NCBI GenBank assembly: GCA_944387915.1
Contig: CALXGT010000025.1
Location: 1 to 47,637, forward strand
Direction: 5' to 3'
Origin: an uncultured Clostridia bacterium
Lineage (GTDB): Bacteria > Bacillota > Clostridia > Oscillospirales > Ruminococcaceae
DNA length: 47,637 nucleotides
The number at the start of each line of letters is the position of its first letter. The stretch's first letter is position 1. Under the pieces are notes generated by a model. That model had not been told where the DNA came from. It did no database searches and saw only the letters and a program-made list of their open reading frames with translations. The position numbers were made by a program, and so were the translations under genes. Shown piece by piece: positions 18,981-26,898 of the stretch.

Positions 18981-19826
18981 ATGAAAAAAGTAATGGAAAC
19001 GTTGATGCACATCCTCTTTTTACTTATGGCTTGCGTGTCGATTTTATCGGTATTGCTGATTTGCGTCTTTATGTTCGCCAATGGGATTCCGGCAATCGCG
19101 GAAATTGGTGTTTTTGATTTCCTGCTGGGAACGACTTGGAAACCTTCGGCGGGAGAATTCGGCATCTTTCCTATGATTATCGGCAGTATTTATGTGACCG
19201 CCGGCGCGATTTTAGTGGGGGTTCCCATTGGAATTCTTTGCGCCGTGTTCATGGCAAAGTACTGTCCCAAAAAGTTATATCGAATTTTAAAGCCGGTGAT
19301 TGAGCTTTTGGCGGGAATTCCATCCATCGTTTACGGCTTTTTCGGATTGGTGGTTTTGGTGCCCATGCTGTTAGACCTTTTTGGAAGCGGAAAGGGAGTG
19401 CTTACCGCTTCCCTCCTTTTGGGGATCATGATTTTGCCGACGATCATCGGCGTTTCGGAAGCGGCGATCCGGGCGGTTCCCGACGCTTATTACGAAGGGT
19501 CTTTGGCCTTAGGAGCGACCCACGAACGGAGCATCTTTAAGACGGTCTTGCCGGCTGCCAAATCCGGTGTGCTGGCGGGAGTGATCTTAGGGATTGGACG
19601 GGCGATTGGAGAAACCATGGCGGTAGTGATGATTGCCGGAAACCAGCCCATCATTCCCGAGAGCATCTTAAGCGGCGTGCGGACTTTGACCGCTAACATT
19701 GTACTGGAGATGGCTTACGCCACCGATTTGCATCGGGACGCGCTGATCGCCACCGCGGTGGTGCTGTTCGTCTTTATTTTGATTATCAATCTCTGCTTTT
19801 CGGCATTGAATCGAAAGGAGAAATGA
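18981..19826 (+). CDS. pstC: Phosphate ABC transporter permease PstC
   Basis: A 281-residue membrane protein with about six helices. Family marks include the N-terminal [37 protein letters not shown], the EAA-loop region DAYYEGSLALGATHERSIFKTVLPAA and GRAIGETMAVVMIAGN; the long stretches are only sampled here. GAGGAG precedes the ATG. It pairs with PstA one base downstream. Reads as the first permease of the high-affinity phosphate importer. Confidence 0.95.
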   Translation: MKKVMETLMHILFLLMACVSILSVLLICVFMFANGIPAIAEIGVFDFLLGTTWKPSAGEFGIFPMIIGSIYVTAGAILVGVPIGILCAVFMAKYCPKKLYRILKPVIELLAGIPSIVYGFFGLVVLVPMLLDLFGSGKGVLTASLLLGIMILPTIIGVSEAAIRAVPDAYYEGSLALGATHERSIFKTVLPAAKSGVLAGVILGIGRAIGETMAVVMIAGNQPIIPESILSGVRTLTANIVLEMAYATDLHRDALIATAVVLFVFILIINLCFSALNRKEK

Positions 19827-19827
19827 T

Positions 19828-20706
19828 ATGGAAGGGGTAAAAGGAGTCAACCAAACCTCTTTAAAACAACGCCTTATTAACTACAAGCGGCATCCAGGCT
19901 CGGCGGTGGTAGCTCTTTTGGTGATGCTGTCCGCCTTGATTACCGTAGGAATTCTCATCTTTTTGATCTCTTACATTTTAATCAAGGGAATTCCCAACAT
20001 TACGCCTTCTTTGTTCGCTTGGGAATACAACAGCGAAAACGCGTCCATGATGCCGGCGCTGATTAACACCATCTGGATCACGGTGCTGACGCTTTTGATT
20101 GCGGTGCCTGTAGGCGTTTGCTCCGCTATTTATCTGGTGGAGTATGCGAAAAGGGGAAGCAGACTGGTGGCGGCGGTCCGGATTACTACGGAGACGCTTT
20201 CCGGAATTCCATCCATTGTATATGGATTGTTTGGCTTTTTGCTTTTTGTTATCGCTTTAAAATGGTCTTACAGCCTTTTGGGCGGAGCTTTAACTTTGGC
20301 GATTATGATTTTACCGCTAATTATGCGGACCACCGAGGAAGCGTTAAAAGCGGTTCCCGATTCCTATCGGGAAGGCAGTTTCGGACTGGGGGCCGGAAAA
20401 CTTCGGACCATTTTCTCCATCATTCTTCCGGCCGCCATGCCGGGAATCCTTTCCGGTATCATTTTGGCTATCGGCAGAATTGTAGGGGAGAGCGCGGCTT
20501 TGATTTTTACGGCGGGAACCGCGCCGGTGGTACCCAAGGGGCTTTTCCGTTCCGGAAGAACCTTGGCGGTTCATATGTACGCGCTGTTGTCGGAAGGACT
20601 TTATATGGAGGAAGCGTATGGCACCGCGGTAGTTCTTCTGGTGCTGGTGGCGTTGATTAACGCGCTCTCTTCTCTGATCGCAAAAAAATTGACGAAAGGG
20701 TCTTAA
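19828..20706 (+). CDS. pstA: Phosphate ABC transporter permease PstA
   Basis: A 292-residue membrane protein, the second permease. It has [19 protein letters not shown] in the first outer loop, [17 protein letters not shown], the cytoplasmic EAA region [19 protein letters not shown] and [24 protein letters not shown]-rich sequence and a GAGAAATGAT spacer join it closely to pstC. Length and helix pattern match PstA. Confidence 0.95.
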   Translation: MEGVKGVNQTSLKQRLINYKRHPGSAVVALLVMLSALITVGILIFLISYILIKGIPNITPSLFAWEYNSENASMMPALINTIWITVLTLLIAVPVGVCSAIYLVEYAKRGSRLVAAVRITTETLSGIPSIVYGLFGFLLFVIALKWSYSLLGGALTLAIMILPLIMRTTEEALKAVPDSYREGSFGLGAGKLRTIFSIILPAAMPGILSGIILAIGRIVGESAALIFTAGTAPVVPKGLFRSGRTLAVHMYALLSEGLYMEEAYGTAVVLLVLVALINALSSLIAKKLTKGS

Positions 20707-20707
20707 C

Positions 20708-21457
20708 ATGAGCAAATTTTCAATTCGGAATCTGGAATTATATTACGGCGAATTCAAAGCGCTGAAAGGAATCAATCTGGAAATTCCTCAAAATGAAATC
20801 ACTGCCTTTATCGGCCCCTCCGGTTGTGGAAAATCCACTCTCATCAAGACGCTGAACCGTATGAACGATTTGATTGAAGGATGTAAAATTACCGGCGATG
20901 TCTTATTGGATGGAGAAAGCATTTTCGGCGGTATGGACGTAAATCTTTTGCGTAAGCGAGTGGGTATGGTGTTTCAAAAGCCCAATCCCTTTCCAATGAG
21001 CGTTTACGACAACATCGCTTACGGCCCTCGAACCCATGGGGTGCACAACAAATCCCAGCTGGATGACATTGTCGAGAAATCCTTGCGAAACGCCGCCATC
21101 TGGGACGAGGTCAAAGACCGGTTAAAAAAGAGCGCTCTCGGTCTTTCCGGCGGTCAGCAACAGCGTTTATGCATTGCCAGAGCGTTGGCGGTTTCGCCGG
21201 AGGTCCTTCTGATGGATGAGCCTACCAGCGCGTTGGATCCCATCTCCACTTCCAAGATCGAGGATCTGGCTTTGGAGCTGAAAAAGGAATATACCATTAT
21301 TATGGTAACCCACAATATGCAGCAGGCCGCTCGTATTTCCGACCGCACCGCCTTTTTCCTTTTGGGAGAGGTCATTGAGTACAATGAGACAGAGCAGCTG
21401 TTTTCCTTCCCGAAGGATCAGCGCACCGAAGATTATATTACCGGGAGGTTTGGATAA
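20708..21457 (+). CDS. pstB: Phosphate ABC transporter ATP-binding protein PstB
   Basis: A 249-residue ATPase. Walker A is GPSGCGKST, the Q-loop [18 protein letters not shown] is diagnostic of PstB, the signature is [15 protein letters not shown], Walker B is [12 protein letters not shown] and the switch His is in VTHNMQQA. Its stop overlaps the phoU ATG as TAATG, so pstB and phoU are translationally coupled. Confidence 0.97.
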   Translation: MSKFSIRNLELYYGEFKALKGINLEIPQNEITAFIGPSGCGKSTLIKTLNRMNDLIEGCKITGDVLLDGESIFGGMDVNLLRKRVGMVFQKPNPFPMSVYDNIAYGPRTHGVHNKSQLDDIVEKSLRNAAIWDEVKDRLKKSALGLSGGQQQRLCIARALAVSPEVLLMDEPTSALDPISTSKIEDLALELKKEYTIIMVTHNMQQAARISDRTAFFLLGEVIEYNETEQLFSFPKDQRTEDYITGRFG

Positions 21458-22101
21458 TGCGAAACCATTTTGATGAACAACTGGAACAGTTGAATGTGGA
21501 ATTGACCCGTATGGGATCCCTTTGCGAAGCTGCTATTGCCGCTTCGGTAAAAGCGCTTTTGGAAAACGATCCTTCTTTGAGCACCAAAGTGTTTGAGACA
21601 GATCGAAAAATCGACGAGAAGGAGCGGGAGATCGAAGCCTTATGTATGCGCCTTTTGTTGCAGCAGCAGCCGGTAGCGAGGGATCTTCGGACCGTTTCCT
21701 CGGCGCTCAAAATGATCTCCGATATGGAGCGGATTGGAGACCAGGCATCCGATATCGCGGAAATTACCAAGTTTATCAGCGAAGGCCATCGGCAATACGG
21801 GGCGCGGATCACCGAAATGGCAAACCAGACTGTGCGTATGGTGAGCGAAAGTGTGGAGTCCTTCGTCACGAAGGATTTAAAGCTGGTCCGAAAGGTGATT
21901 GCCGATGACGATATTGTAGACGGCTTGTTTGATGAGATCAAAAAAGAACTCATTGAACTCATTGGTCAGGATAAAGCCAACGGGGAATTTTGTGTGGATC
22001 TTTTGATGATTGCCAAATACTTCGAACGGATTGGAGACCATGCCGTCAATATCGCGGAATGGGTAGAGTATTCTTTGACCGGTCAGCATGTCAGCGATTA
22101 A
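21457..22101 (+). CDS. phoU: Phosphate signalling regulator PhoU
   Basis: A 214-residue protein with the two three-helix PhoU repeats. Metal-binding motif one is around MISDMERIGDQASDIAE and motif two around IAKYFERIGDHAVNIAEW, the usual paired E/D-rich signatures. PhoU links the Pst transporter to the PhoR/PhoP kinase system and restrains phosphate uptake. The PhoR/PhoP pair is not next to it here. Last gene of the pst operon, closed by a terminator at 22111. Confidence 0.95.
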   Translation: MRNHFDEQLEQLNVELTRMGSLCEAAIAASVKALLENDPSLSTKVFETDRKIDEKEREIEALCMRLLLQQQPVARDLRTVSSALKMISDMERIGDQASDIAEITKFISEGHRQYGARITEMANQTVRMVSESVESFVTKDLKLVRKVIADDDIVDGLFDEIKKELIELIGQDKANGEFCVDLLMIAKYFERIGDHAVNIAEWVEYSLTGQHVSD

Positions 22102-22110
22102 GAGTACAAA

Positions 22111-22147
22111 AAACGGTACAGTTTATGCTGTGCCGTTTCTTTTTTTA
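22111..22147 (+). terminator. Terminator of pst-phoU operon
   Basis: AAACGGTACAG pairs with CTGTGCCGTTT, followed by CTTTTTTT. Confidence 0.88.
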
Positions 22148-22156
22148 GAAAAAAGG

Positions 22157-22185
22157 TTGACAAAAGGAAAAAAATCCTGTATTCT
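22157..22185 (+). promoter_or_regulatory. Promoter of small membrane protein gene
   Basis: -35 TTGACA (22157-22162) and -10 TATTCT (22180-22185), 17 bp apart. Confidence 0.78.
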
Positions 22186-22234
22186 AAATTCAGAACAAAT
22201 GTTCTTTTTTCAAAATAGATACAGGAGGCAGAGT

Positions 22235-22594
22235 ATGAACGGGTTTTGGATCCTTTACGGTGTATGCGGATTGTTCCTTTCCGGATATCTGGCGTTTAAG
22301 GTATATGCGAAGTTAATTGGAAAGGTGTTTCGGTTGTCTTTGGGAAAGAGTTTGGTATGTGTGGGCGCAAGCTTGCTTTTGCTGTTTTTGGAACGGGGGC
22401 TTCATGGAAAGATCATGATGCTGCATGCCCATCCGCTGTTCGGCTCTTTGGGTATGCTTTTATTCGCCGTGTTGTTTGCCTGTGCTTTTGCGGGGATAAC
22501 GGTGAAGCGGGAGGAGATGCGGCTAAAAAAGCGGCGGGGGAGGATCGTGGTTTCCCCGTTGAGGGAAAAGCCGGGTATGAAAAAGGTTGGCTGA
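22235..22594 (+). CDS. Small membrane protein of unknown function
   Basis: A 119-residue protein with three predicted membrane helices (about residues 3-26, 38-52 and 66-90), a positively charged C-terminal tail (EEMRLKKRRGR) and no recognised family. The ATG at 22235 follows AGGAGG and a consensus promoter 50 nt upstream. The positive tail and lack of other domains suggest a cytoplasmic C-terminus. No function is proposed. Confidence 0.65.
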   Translation: MNGFWILYGVCGLFLSGYLAFKVYAKLIGKVFRLSLGKSLVCVGASLLLLFLERGLHGKIMMLHAHPLFGSLGMLLFAVLFACAFAGITVKREEMRLKKRRGRIVVSPLREKPGMKKVG

Positions 22595-22665
22595 TCGTTT
22601 ACAAAATGTTTTTTGAATTTTTCCTTTTTGTGCAAATAAAATCCCACATTTTGTCACGTCCTTCG

Positions 22666-22790
22666 CATATAATAAAAGAGTACTAAGGACGAAGAAGTCC
22701 GAACTGACATCGGGTAAAAGGGCCGGAATACCGCTTTTACCCGGTGCGCAGACCAAAAATTCAGCCGCGGGGAGACCTGGGGCTTTTTTA
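22666..22790 (+). ncRNA. Candidate structured small RNA with own promoter and terminator
   Basis: A -10-like CATATAATA (22666-22674) precedes a roughly 110-nt segment without a plausible ORF. It can fold into a GGAC/GTCC hairpin (22687-22700), a long 13-bp hairpin CATCGGGTAAAAG/CTTTTACCCGGTG (22708-22746) capped by CGG-AATA-CCG, and a terminator hairpin AGCC...GGCT with GAGA loop followed by six T (22763-22789). The -10 fits CATAnnnTA of SigK, with CACA at 22645-22648 as a possible -35, and also contains vegetative TATAAT. No Rfam family was recognised by eye. It is convergent with sigG. Confidence 0.55.
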
Positions 22791-22795
22791 CATCA

Positions 22796-22821
22796 AAAAA
22801 CCGCCAATCAGGCGGTTTTTC
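22796..22821. terminator. Bidirectional terminator, sigG side
   Basis: AAAAACCGCC/GGCGGTTTTT around AATCA. On the minus strand it ends sigG; on the plus strand it backs up the small-RNA terminator. Confidence 0.88.
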
Positions 22822-23595
22822 TTATTTTTCCCCTTTGACTTTGGCTAAGGCGCTTTTCTCCAGCCTTGAGACCTGCGCTTGTGAAATGCCGATTTCCTGG
22901 GATACCTCTACTTGGGTCTTGCCTTGGAAAAAGCGCAGCGCGATAATCTTTTTTTCTCGTTCGTTTAAAGCGGAGAGGGCTTCTTTGATGGCCATTTCTC
23001 CAATCCAGCTTTGCTCGTCGTCGCTTCCGGAAATCTGGTCCATCACATAGATCGTATCTCCGGTTTCGGAAAAGATGGGTTCATAGAGGGAAACCGGGTC
23101 CACAATGGATTCCAACGCCATCACCACTTGATGTTTTGGCAGCTTCATTTCCTTGGAAATTTCCATAATGGTAGGTTCCCGGTTCAATCGTTCGGTCAGT
23201 CGCTCTTTGGTTTGCATGGCCTTGTAGGCAGTATCCTTCAGAGAACGGCTCACCCGCACCGGGTTGTAGTCCCGAAGGTAACGTCTTATCTCTCCAACAA
23301 TCATAGGTACTGCGTAAGTGGAAAATTTTACCGGCTGGGAAATATCAAAATGATCGATGGCTTTCATTAGCCCGATACAGCCGATTTGGAACAGATCGTC
23401 CAAATTTTCTCCTCGGTTGGTAAAACGCTGAATGACGCTTAGCACAAGCCGAAGATTTCCGTTGATGAGCTTTTCCCTGGCGTTAGGATCGCCTTCCTTC
23501 ATCGCCCGAAGCAGCTCCATTTTTTCTTTTTCTTTCAGCACCGTTAACTTTGCGGTATTGATTCCGCAGATTTCCACCTTATGATAATAGGACAA
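22822..23595 (-). CDS. sigG: RNA polymerase forespore sigma factor SigG
   Basis: A 257-residue sigma factor. The N-terminus YYHKVEICGINTAKL, region 2 with ARE-KLINGNLRLVLSVIQRF, LDDLFQIGCIGLMKAIDHFD, KFSTYAVPMIVGEIRRYLRD and region 4 QVEVSQEIGISQAQVSRLEK match late forespore SigG. The usual upstream in-frame ATG (23616) falls at the transcription start; the TTG at 23595, 8 nt after AAAGGGGG, gives an N-terminus aligning with Bacillus SigG. It is not next to spoIIGA-sigE as in many Firmicutes. Controls late forespore genes, including small acid-soluble proteins. Confidence 0.93.
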   Translation of the reverse strand: MSYYHKVEICGINTAKLTVLKEKEKMELLRAMKEGDPNAREKLINGNLRLVLSVIQRFTNRGENLDDLFQIGCIGLMKAIDHFDISQPVKFSTYAVPMIVGEIRRYLRDYNPVRVSRSLKDTAYKAMQTKERLTERLNREPTIMEISKEMKLPKHQVVMALESIVDPVSLYEPIFSETGDTIYVMDQISGSDDEQSWIGEMAIKEALSALNEREKKIIALRFFQGKTQVEVSQEIGISQAQVSRLEKSALAKVKGEK

Positions 23596-23624
23596 GAAAA
23601 CGCCCCCTTTGTTCATCCTTGCTA

Positions 23625-23656
23625 TCAGTATGAACCAAAAGGAAGCGTTCAATTCA
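23625..23656 (-). promoter_or_regulatory. Forespore-type (SigF/SigG) promoter of sigG
   Basis: Minus-strand -35 TGAATT (23651-23656) and -10 CATACTGA (23625-23632) with 18 bp between them, close to the SigG pattern TGAATA-N17/18-CATACTA. This fits the known autoregulation of sigG and implies a start near 23618, supporting the TTG start codon. Confidence 0.7.
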
Positions 23657-23666
23657 GGAAAAAATT

Positions 23667-24935
23667 TCAGGTGATATTCCGGGATTTGGCAAAATTCTTT
23701 TTTTGGAAAGGCGCCAATTGCTTTTCCAGCTTGTTATCCACTATCGCTCGGACAAAAATGCCATCGTTTTCGTATAAAAGATCGGTAATGGTTCCGTTCT
23801 TCCGAAGGGTATTTAAAAGAGCGGTTTCTTCGTAAGGAAGATACAGCACATATTCCCGCATCCGATGGGCAAGGGCTTTTTCCACTGCCTGTAACAGCCG
23901 ATTTACGCCATAACCGTCTTTCGCGGAGATAAATACGCTTCGGTCGGAGCTTTGGGGAATAGGCATTGTTAAACAATCCGTCTTATTATACACGGTAATG
24001 GAAGGGATTCCGTCGCATCCCAGCTCGTCCAATACAGACTGGGTAACGGCAAGCTGCGTCGAGGCGTTGGGGTCGGTATAGTCGCAAACTTTTAAAATGA
24101 CATCGGCGTCGGAGGCAACTTCCAGCGTGGAATGAAAGGCTTCGATCAACTCATGGGGAAGACGTTGGAGCAGCCCTACGGTATCAATTATTACGGTTTT
24201 TTGGCCGTTTGGGAGAAACAGCTCTCGGGCTGTGGGATCCAAGGTAGCGAAAAGTTGATCTTGAACGTAAGCGTTGGCTTTGGTCAGGTAGTTAAGCAGA
24301 GTGGATTTTCCCACGTTGGTGTAGCCGACGACGGCGATGATGGGGATTTCGTTTTTCTTTCGCCGTTTTCCGATGAGAGCCCGTTTTTTCTTGAGCTCTT
24401 CCAGCTCGCGGCTCAGGGTATGAATCCGGCGTCGGATATGTCGCCGGTCGGACTCTAACTTCGTTTCGCCGGGACCTCTGGTGCCGATACCGCCTCCCTG
24501 CCGGGATAGGACATTTCCCAAGCCGATCAGTCGGGGCAAAAGGTATTTTTGCTGGGCCAACTCCACCTGGAGCTTTCCTTCCCGGCTTTTCGCGCGCAGC
24601 GCGAAAATGTCTAAAATCAGCATGGTTCGGTCGATGACCGGAACATGGGTAATTTCCTCTATGTTTCGAAGCTGCGATCCCGTCAGCTCATGGTCGGCAA
24701 TTAAAACGGTACAGTCGTTTTGCTCGCAAAAACGACGCACTTCTTCCAACTTTCCTTTGCCGATGTAGGTAGCGCCGTCGAGATTATCCCGAACTTGAAT
24801 AAAAATTCCCGCTGTTTCCGCTCCTGTCGCTTCTACCAAAGCGGAAAGTTCTTTTGTAGAGAGGTCGGAATCAAAAGCCCCCGTATCCGCGCAAATTAGA
24901 ACGCATCTTTCTTTTGTTTCGTTTTGTTGCTGCAT
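23667..24935 (-). CDS. hflX: Ribosome-associated GTPase HflX
   Basis: A 422-residue GTPase. The N-terminal HflX domain holds GIFIQVRDNLDGATYIGKGK and GIGTRGPGETKLESDRR, followed by the G domain: G1 GYTNVGKST, G3 DTVGLLQRLPHELIEAF, G4 NKTD. HflX splits stalled ribosomes and is a stress factor. The ATG at 24935 is chosen since AAGGAG (24941-24946) stands 5 nt before it; the upstream GTG overlaps that site. The pentapeptide-repeat gene ends 10 nt upstream, so they are cotranscribed; sigG lies 71 nt downstream with its own promoter. Confidence 0.95.
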   Translation of the reverse strand: MQQQNETKERCVLICADTGAFDSDLSTKELSALVEATGAETAGIFIQVRDNLDGATYIGKGKLEEVRRFCEQNDCTVLIADHELTGSQLRNIEEITHVPVIDRTMLILDIFALRAKSREGKLQVELAQQKYLLPRLIGLGNVLSRQGGGIGTRGPGETKLESDRRHIRRRIHTLSRELEELKKKRALIGKRRKKNEIPIIAVVGYTNVGKSTLLNYLTKANAYVQDQLFATLDPTARELFLPNGQKTVIIDTVGLLQRLPHELIEAFHSTLEVASDADVILKVCDYTDPNASTQLAVTQSVLDELGCDGIPSITVYNKTDCLTMPIPQSSDRSVFISAKDGYGVNRLLQAVEKALAHRMREYVLYLPYEETALLNTLRKNGTITDLLYENDGIFVRAIVDNKLEKQLAPFQKKNFAKSRNIT

Positions 24936-24944
24936 AAGCACTCC

Positions 24945-25544
24945 TTAATAACATTGTACTCCGAAAGCCAAAGCAAATACTTCCGCCTGATCGAAATGGA
25001 TTTTTGCGTTTTTCCAACGGGCCGCCGTTACATCAATATTGGATAAAACAGACTCCCGAAAATCACACTGCTCTAATATCGTCCCCCGAAGATCGGCAAA
25101 ATCCAATTGGCAGTTTTTAAATGTTGCGCCGGTAAAATCCGTTTCCGCCAAATTGGAATAAGAAAAATCAATATTTTCCAGTTTTCGTTTTCGAAAATCC
25201 TGGTGGGAGAGGTCGGTATAAGACCAGTCTCCGCCAAATATCCCTACGGTGGCGCAGTCAGTGTTGGAAAATAGGGAACCTGTCATTTTGCAATCGGTAA
25301 AATCGGCGGCGAACAAATCGGCAAACTGAAAATCACAGTTCAAAAACGCCGAGTTGGAAACGGAGATTCCGTTTAAGCCGGCGCTGAAAAAAAGACAGTG
25401 ATCGAATCGGCAGCGGCGGATCACCAAATCCGTCATATCCGCTTCTCGAAAAGAGCAGCGCGTAAAGACGATATCTTCCAACACATCTTCTTGTAAAATG
25501 GCGCCGGTAAAATCCATGTCCTGATAAATCTTCTCTGAAAACAA
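24945..25544 (-). CDS. Pentapeptide-repeat protein
   Basis: A 199-residue protein built almost entirely of A(D/N)LxX-type pentapeptides: FTRCSF, ADMTDL, RCRFDHC, ADLFAADF, TDFTGATF, ADLRGTIL, CDFRES. These form a right-handed quadrilateral beta-helix, a shape used by Qnr and McbG DNA mimics that protect gyrase. The Cys at repeat positions is frequent. TTG is taken as start, with GGAGG about 7 nt before it. Two-gene operon with hflX. Whether it protects gyrase or a ribosome cannot be read from the repeats; the HflX link is a hint only. Confidence 0.85.
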   Translation of the reverse strand: MFSEKIYQDMDFTGAILQEDVLEDIVFTRCSFREADMTDLVIRRCRFDHCLFFSAGLNGISVSNSAFLNCDFQFADLFAADFTDCKMTGSLFSNTDCATVGIFGGDWSYTDLSHQDFRKRKLENIDFSYSNLAETDFTGATFKNCQLDFADLRGTILEQCDFRESVLSNIDVTAARWKNAKIHFDQAEVFALAFGVQCY

Positions 25545-25632
25545 AATTCTCCCTCCTTTTTTTAACAGTAGCTTATTTTAAGACCGATGTCAAGAGAAAG
25601 AGGAAAGGAAGCAAATTTGCTGTTATTTATAG

Positions 25633-25661
25633 TTTACTTTTTCTGAAAACTATGATAATAT
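25633..25661 (+). promoter_or_regulatory. Promoter of response regulator gene
   Basis: -35 TTTACT (25633-25638) and -10 TAATAT (25656-25661), 17 bp apart. Confidence 0.55.
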
Positions 25662-25720
25662 AAGGACAGAATTGTTATTTTTGCGAAAAACTTCGACAAA
25701 AGCAGCGAGCAGGTGAAAAA

Positions 25721-26392
25721 ATGGCAAAAATATTGATCGTAGATGACGAACAAAGGGTTCGGGAAGTCGTTCGGCGATATGCTCAACGGGAGGGTTACGA
25801 AACCAAGGAAGCTTCCACGGGGGAGCAGGCCGTTCTTTATTGTCGAAAAGAGGCATTTGACGCGGTTATCATGGATTTGATGCTTCCCGGAATTTCCGGA
25901 TATGAAGCGATTTCGGAAATTCGTAAAATGAGCGGCGTCCCCATCATTATTCTCAGCGCTCGAGTCGAGGAAGAGGATCGGATCCATGGCTTCGAGGTAG
26001 GGGCGGATGATTATGTGGTCAAGCCTTTTTCCCCGCGGGAACTTATGTTGCGGATTCGCGCCATATTGAAACGGGGGACGCTGGATATCAACAACCACAA
26101 AATCGCTGTGTACGGCGGAATCAAAATTGATTTTACCGGTCGGATCGTTACCATTGACGGTAAAAAAATTTCCCTTTCCCCGAAGGAATACGATCTTTTG
26201 TTTTTTCTGGCAAAAAATAAAAACGTTGCGTTAACCCGGGAAAAATTGATTACCAATGTTTGGGGGTACGATTTTTCCGGCGACGAACGGACTTTGGATA
26301 CTCATATTAAGCGGCTGCGGCAAAATATTGCCCCTTATGGGAACCGGATTGTAACGCTAAGGGGAGTTGGGTATCGGTTTGAAGGAGATTAG
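25721..26392 (+). CDS. OmpR-family response regulator, orphan
   Basis: A 223-residue two-component regulator: receiver domain with the acidic pocket VDDEQ, phosphoacceptor Asp in VIMDLMLPG, conserved Ser/Lys positions in LSARVEEED and VVKPFSPREL, then a winged-helix DNA-binding domain ending in LRGVGYRFEGD. No histidine kinase adjoins; a terminator follows directly. Its partner kinase must lie elsewhere, or it is a phosphorylation-independent orphan. It is not clearly PhoP, though the pst operon is 4 kb away. Confidence 0.92.
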   Translation: MAKILIVDDEQRVREVVRRYAQREGYETKEASTGEQAVLYCRKEAFDAVIMDLMLPGISGYEAISEIRKMSGVPIIILSARVEEEDRIHGFEVGADDYVVKPFSPRELMLRIRAILKRGTLDINNHKIAVYGGIKIDFTGRIVTIDGKKISLSPKEYDLLFFLAKNKNVALTREKLITNVWGYDFSGDERTLDTHIKRLRQNIAPYGNRIVTLRGVGYRFEGD

Positions 26393-26398
26393 AAAAGC

Positions 26399-26431
26399 GC
26401 TCTTTGCCTTTTGGGCGAAGGGCTCTTTTTT
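26399..26431 (+). terminator. Terminator after response regulator
   Basis: GCTCTTTGCC pairs with GGCGAAGGGC (with G-U pairs) around TTTTG, followed by TCTTTTTT. Confidence 0.8.
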
Positions 26432-26450
26432 ATGAAATGAAAAAAGGGGG

Positions 26451-26506
26451 TTGACATATTTACTCTAATAGGTTAGACTAAGTATGTACTCTAACGCATT
26501 AGATTA
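26451..26506 (+). promoter_or_regulatory. Promoter with twin BlaI/MecI-type operators
   Basis: -35 TTGACA (26451-26456) and -10 TAGACT (26474-26479), 17 bp apart. Two dyads, TCTAATAGGTTAGA (26464-26477) and TCTAACGCATTAGA (26490-26503), lie within TACTCTAA-type 20-bp direct repeats 26 bp apart. The first covers the spacer/-10, the second the start region, which is how BlaI-type dimers silence their promoter. Confidence 0.85.
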
Positions 26507-26523
26507 AAGAGAGGTGAGAAAAT

Positions 26524-26898
26524 ATGGAAACCCCGAAAGTCTTTGAGAGCGAATATCGTTTTTGTCTCATTTTATGGGAGCATGAGCCGGTAAAGAGCAG
26601 CGAGCTTGTGAAACTGTGCAAAGAAAAGCTTGGATGGAAACCCACTACCACCTACACGGTGATGAAACGCCTTTCCGAACGAGGAGTGTTAAAAAACGAA
26701 AATACGGTGGTGACTTCATTAGTCAGCAAGGAGGAAATTCAGGCGGCGGAGATTGATGAGCTATTGGAAAAGAAATTCGAAGGTTCTCTTCCGGCCTTTA
26801 TCGCCGCGTTTTCCCGGGGGAGAAAGATCTCCAAAAAGGAGATGGACGAGGTACAAAAAATGATCGATCAGTTCCGAAAGGAGGAGGAACATGAGTGA
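26524..26898 (+). CDS. BlaI/MecI/CopY-type repressor
   Basis: A 124-residue winged-helix repressor. Marks are ILWEHEPVKSSELVKLCKEKLGW (sampled) and TTTYTVMKRLSERGVLKNE, the BlaI recognition helix region, followed by a C-terminal dimerisation helix pair. It should bind the twin dyads upstream and repress its own operon. Its end overlaps the ATG of the M56 sensor gene by 8 bp. No beta-lactamase gene is present, so the target set beyond the operon is unknown. Confidence 0.92.
   Translation: METPKVFESEYRFCLILWEHEPVKSSELVKLCKEKLGWKPTTTYTVMKRLSERGVLKNENTVVTSLVSKEEIQAAEIDELLEKKFEGSLPAFIAAFSRGRKISKKEMDEVQKMIDQFRKEEEHE

Noticed and set aside
22666..22790. Known RNA (6S, SRP, T-box, riboswitch) for the candidate small RNA
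   Set aside because: It lacks the GGAAG-type SRP loop, the T-box GGTGG core, and the large central bulge of 6S; no gene follows on the plus strand for a riboswitch to control.
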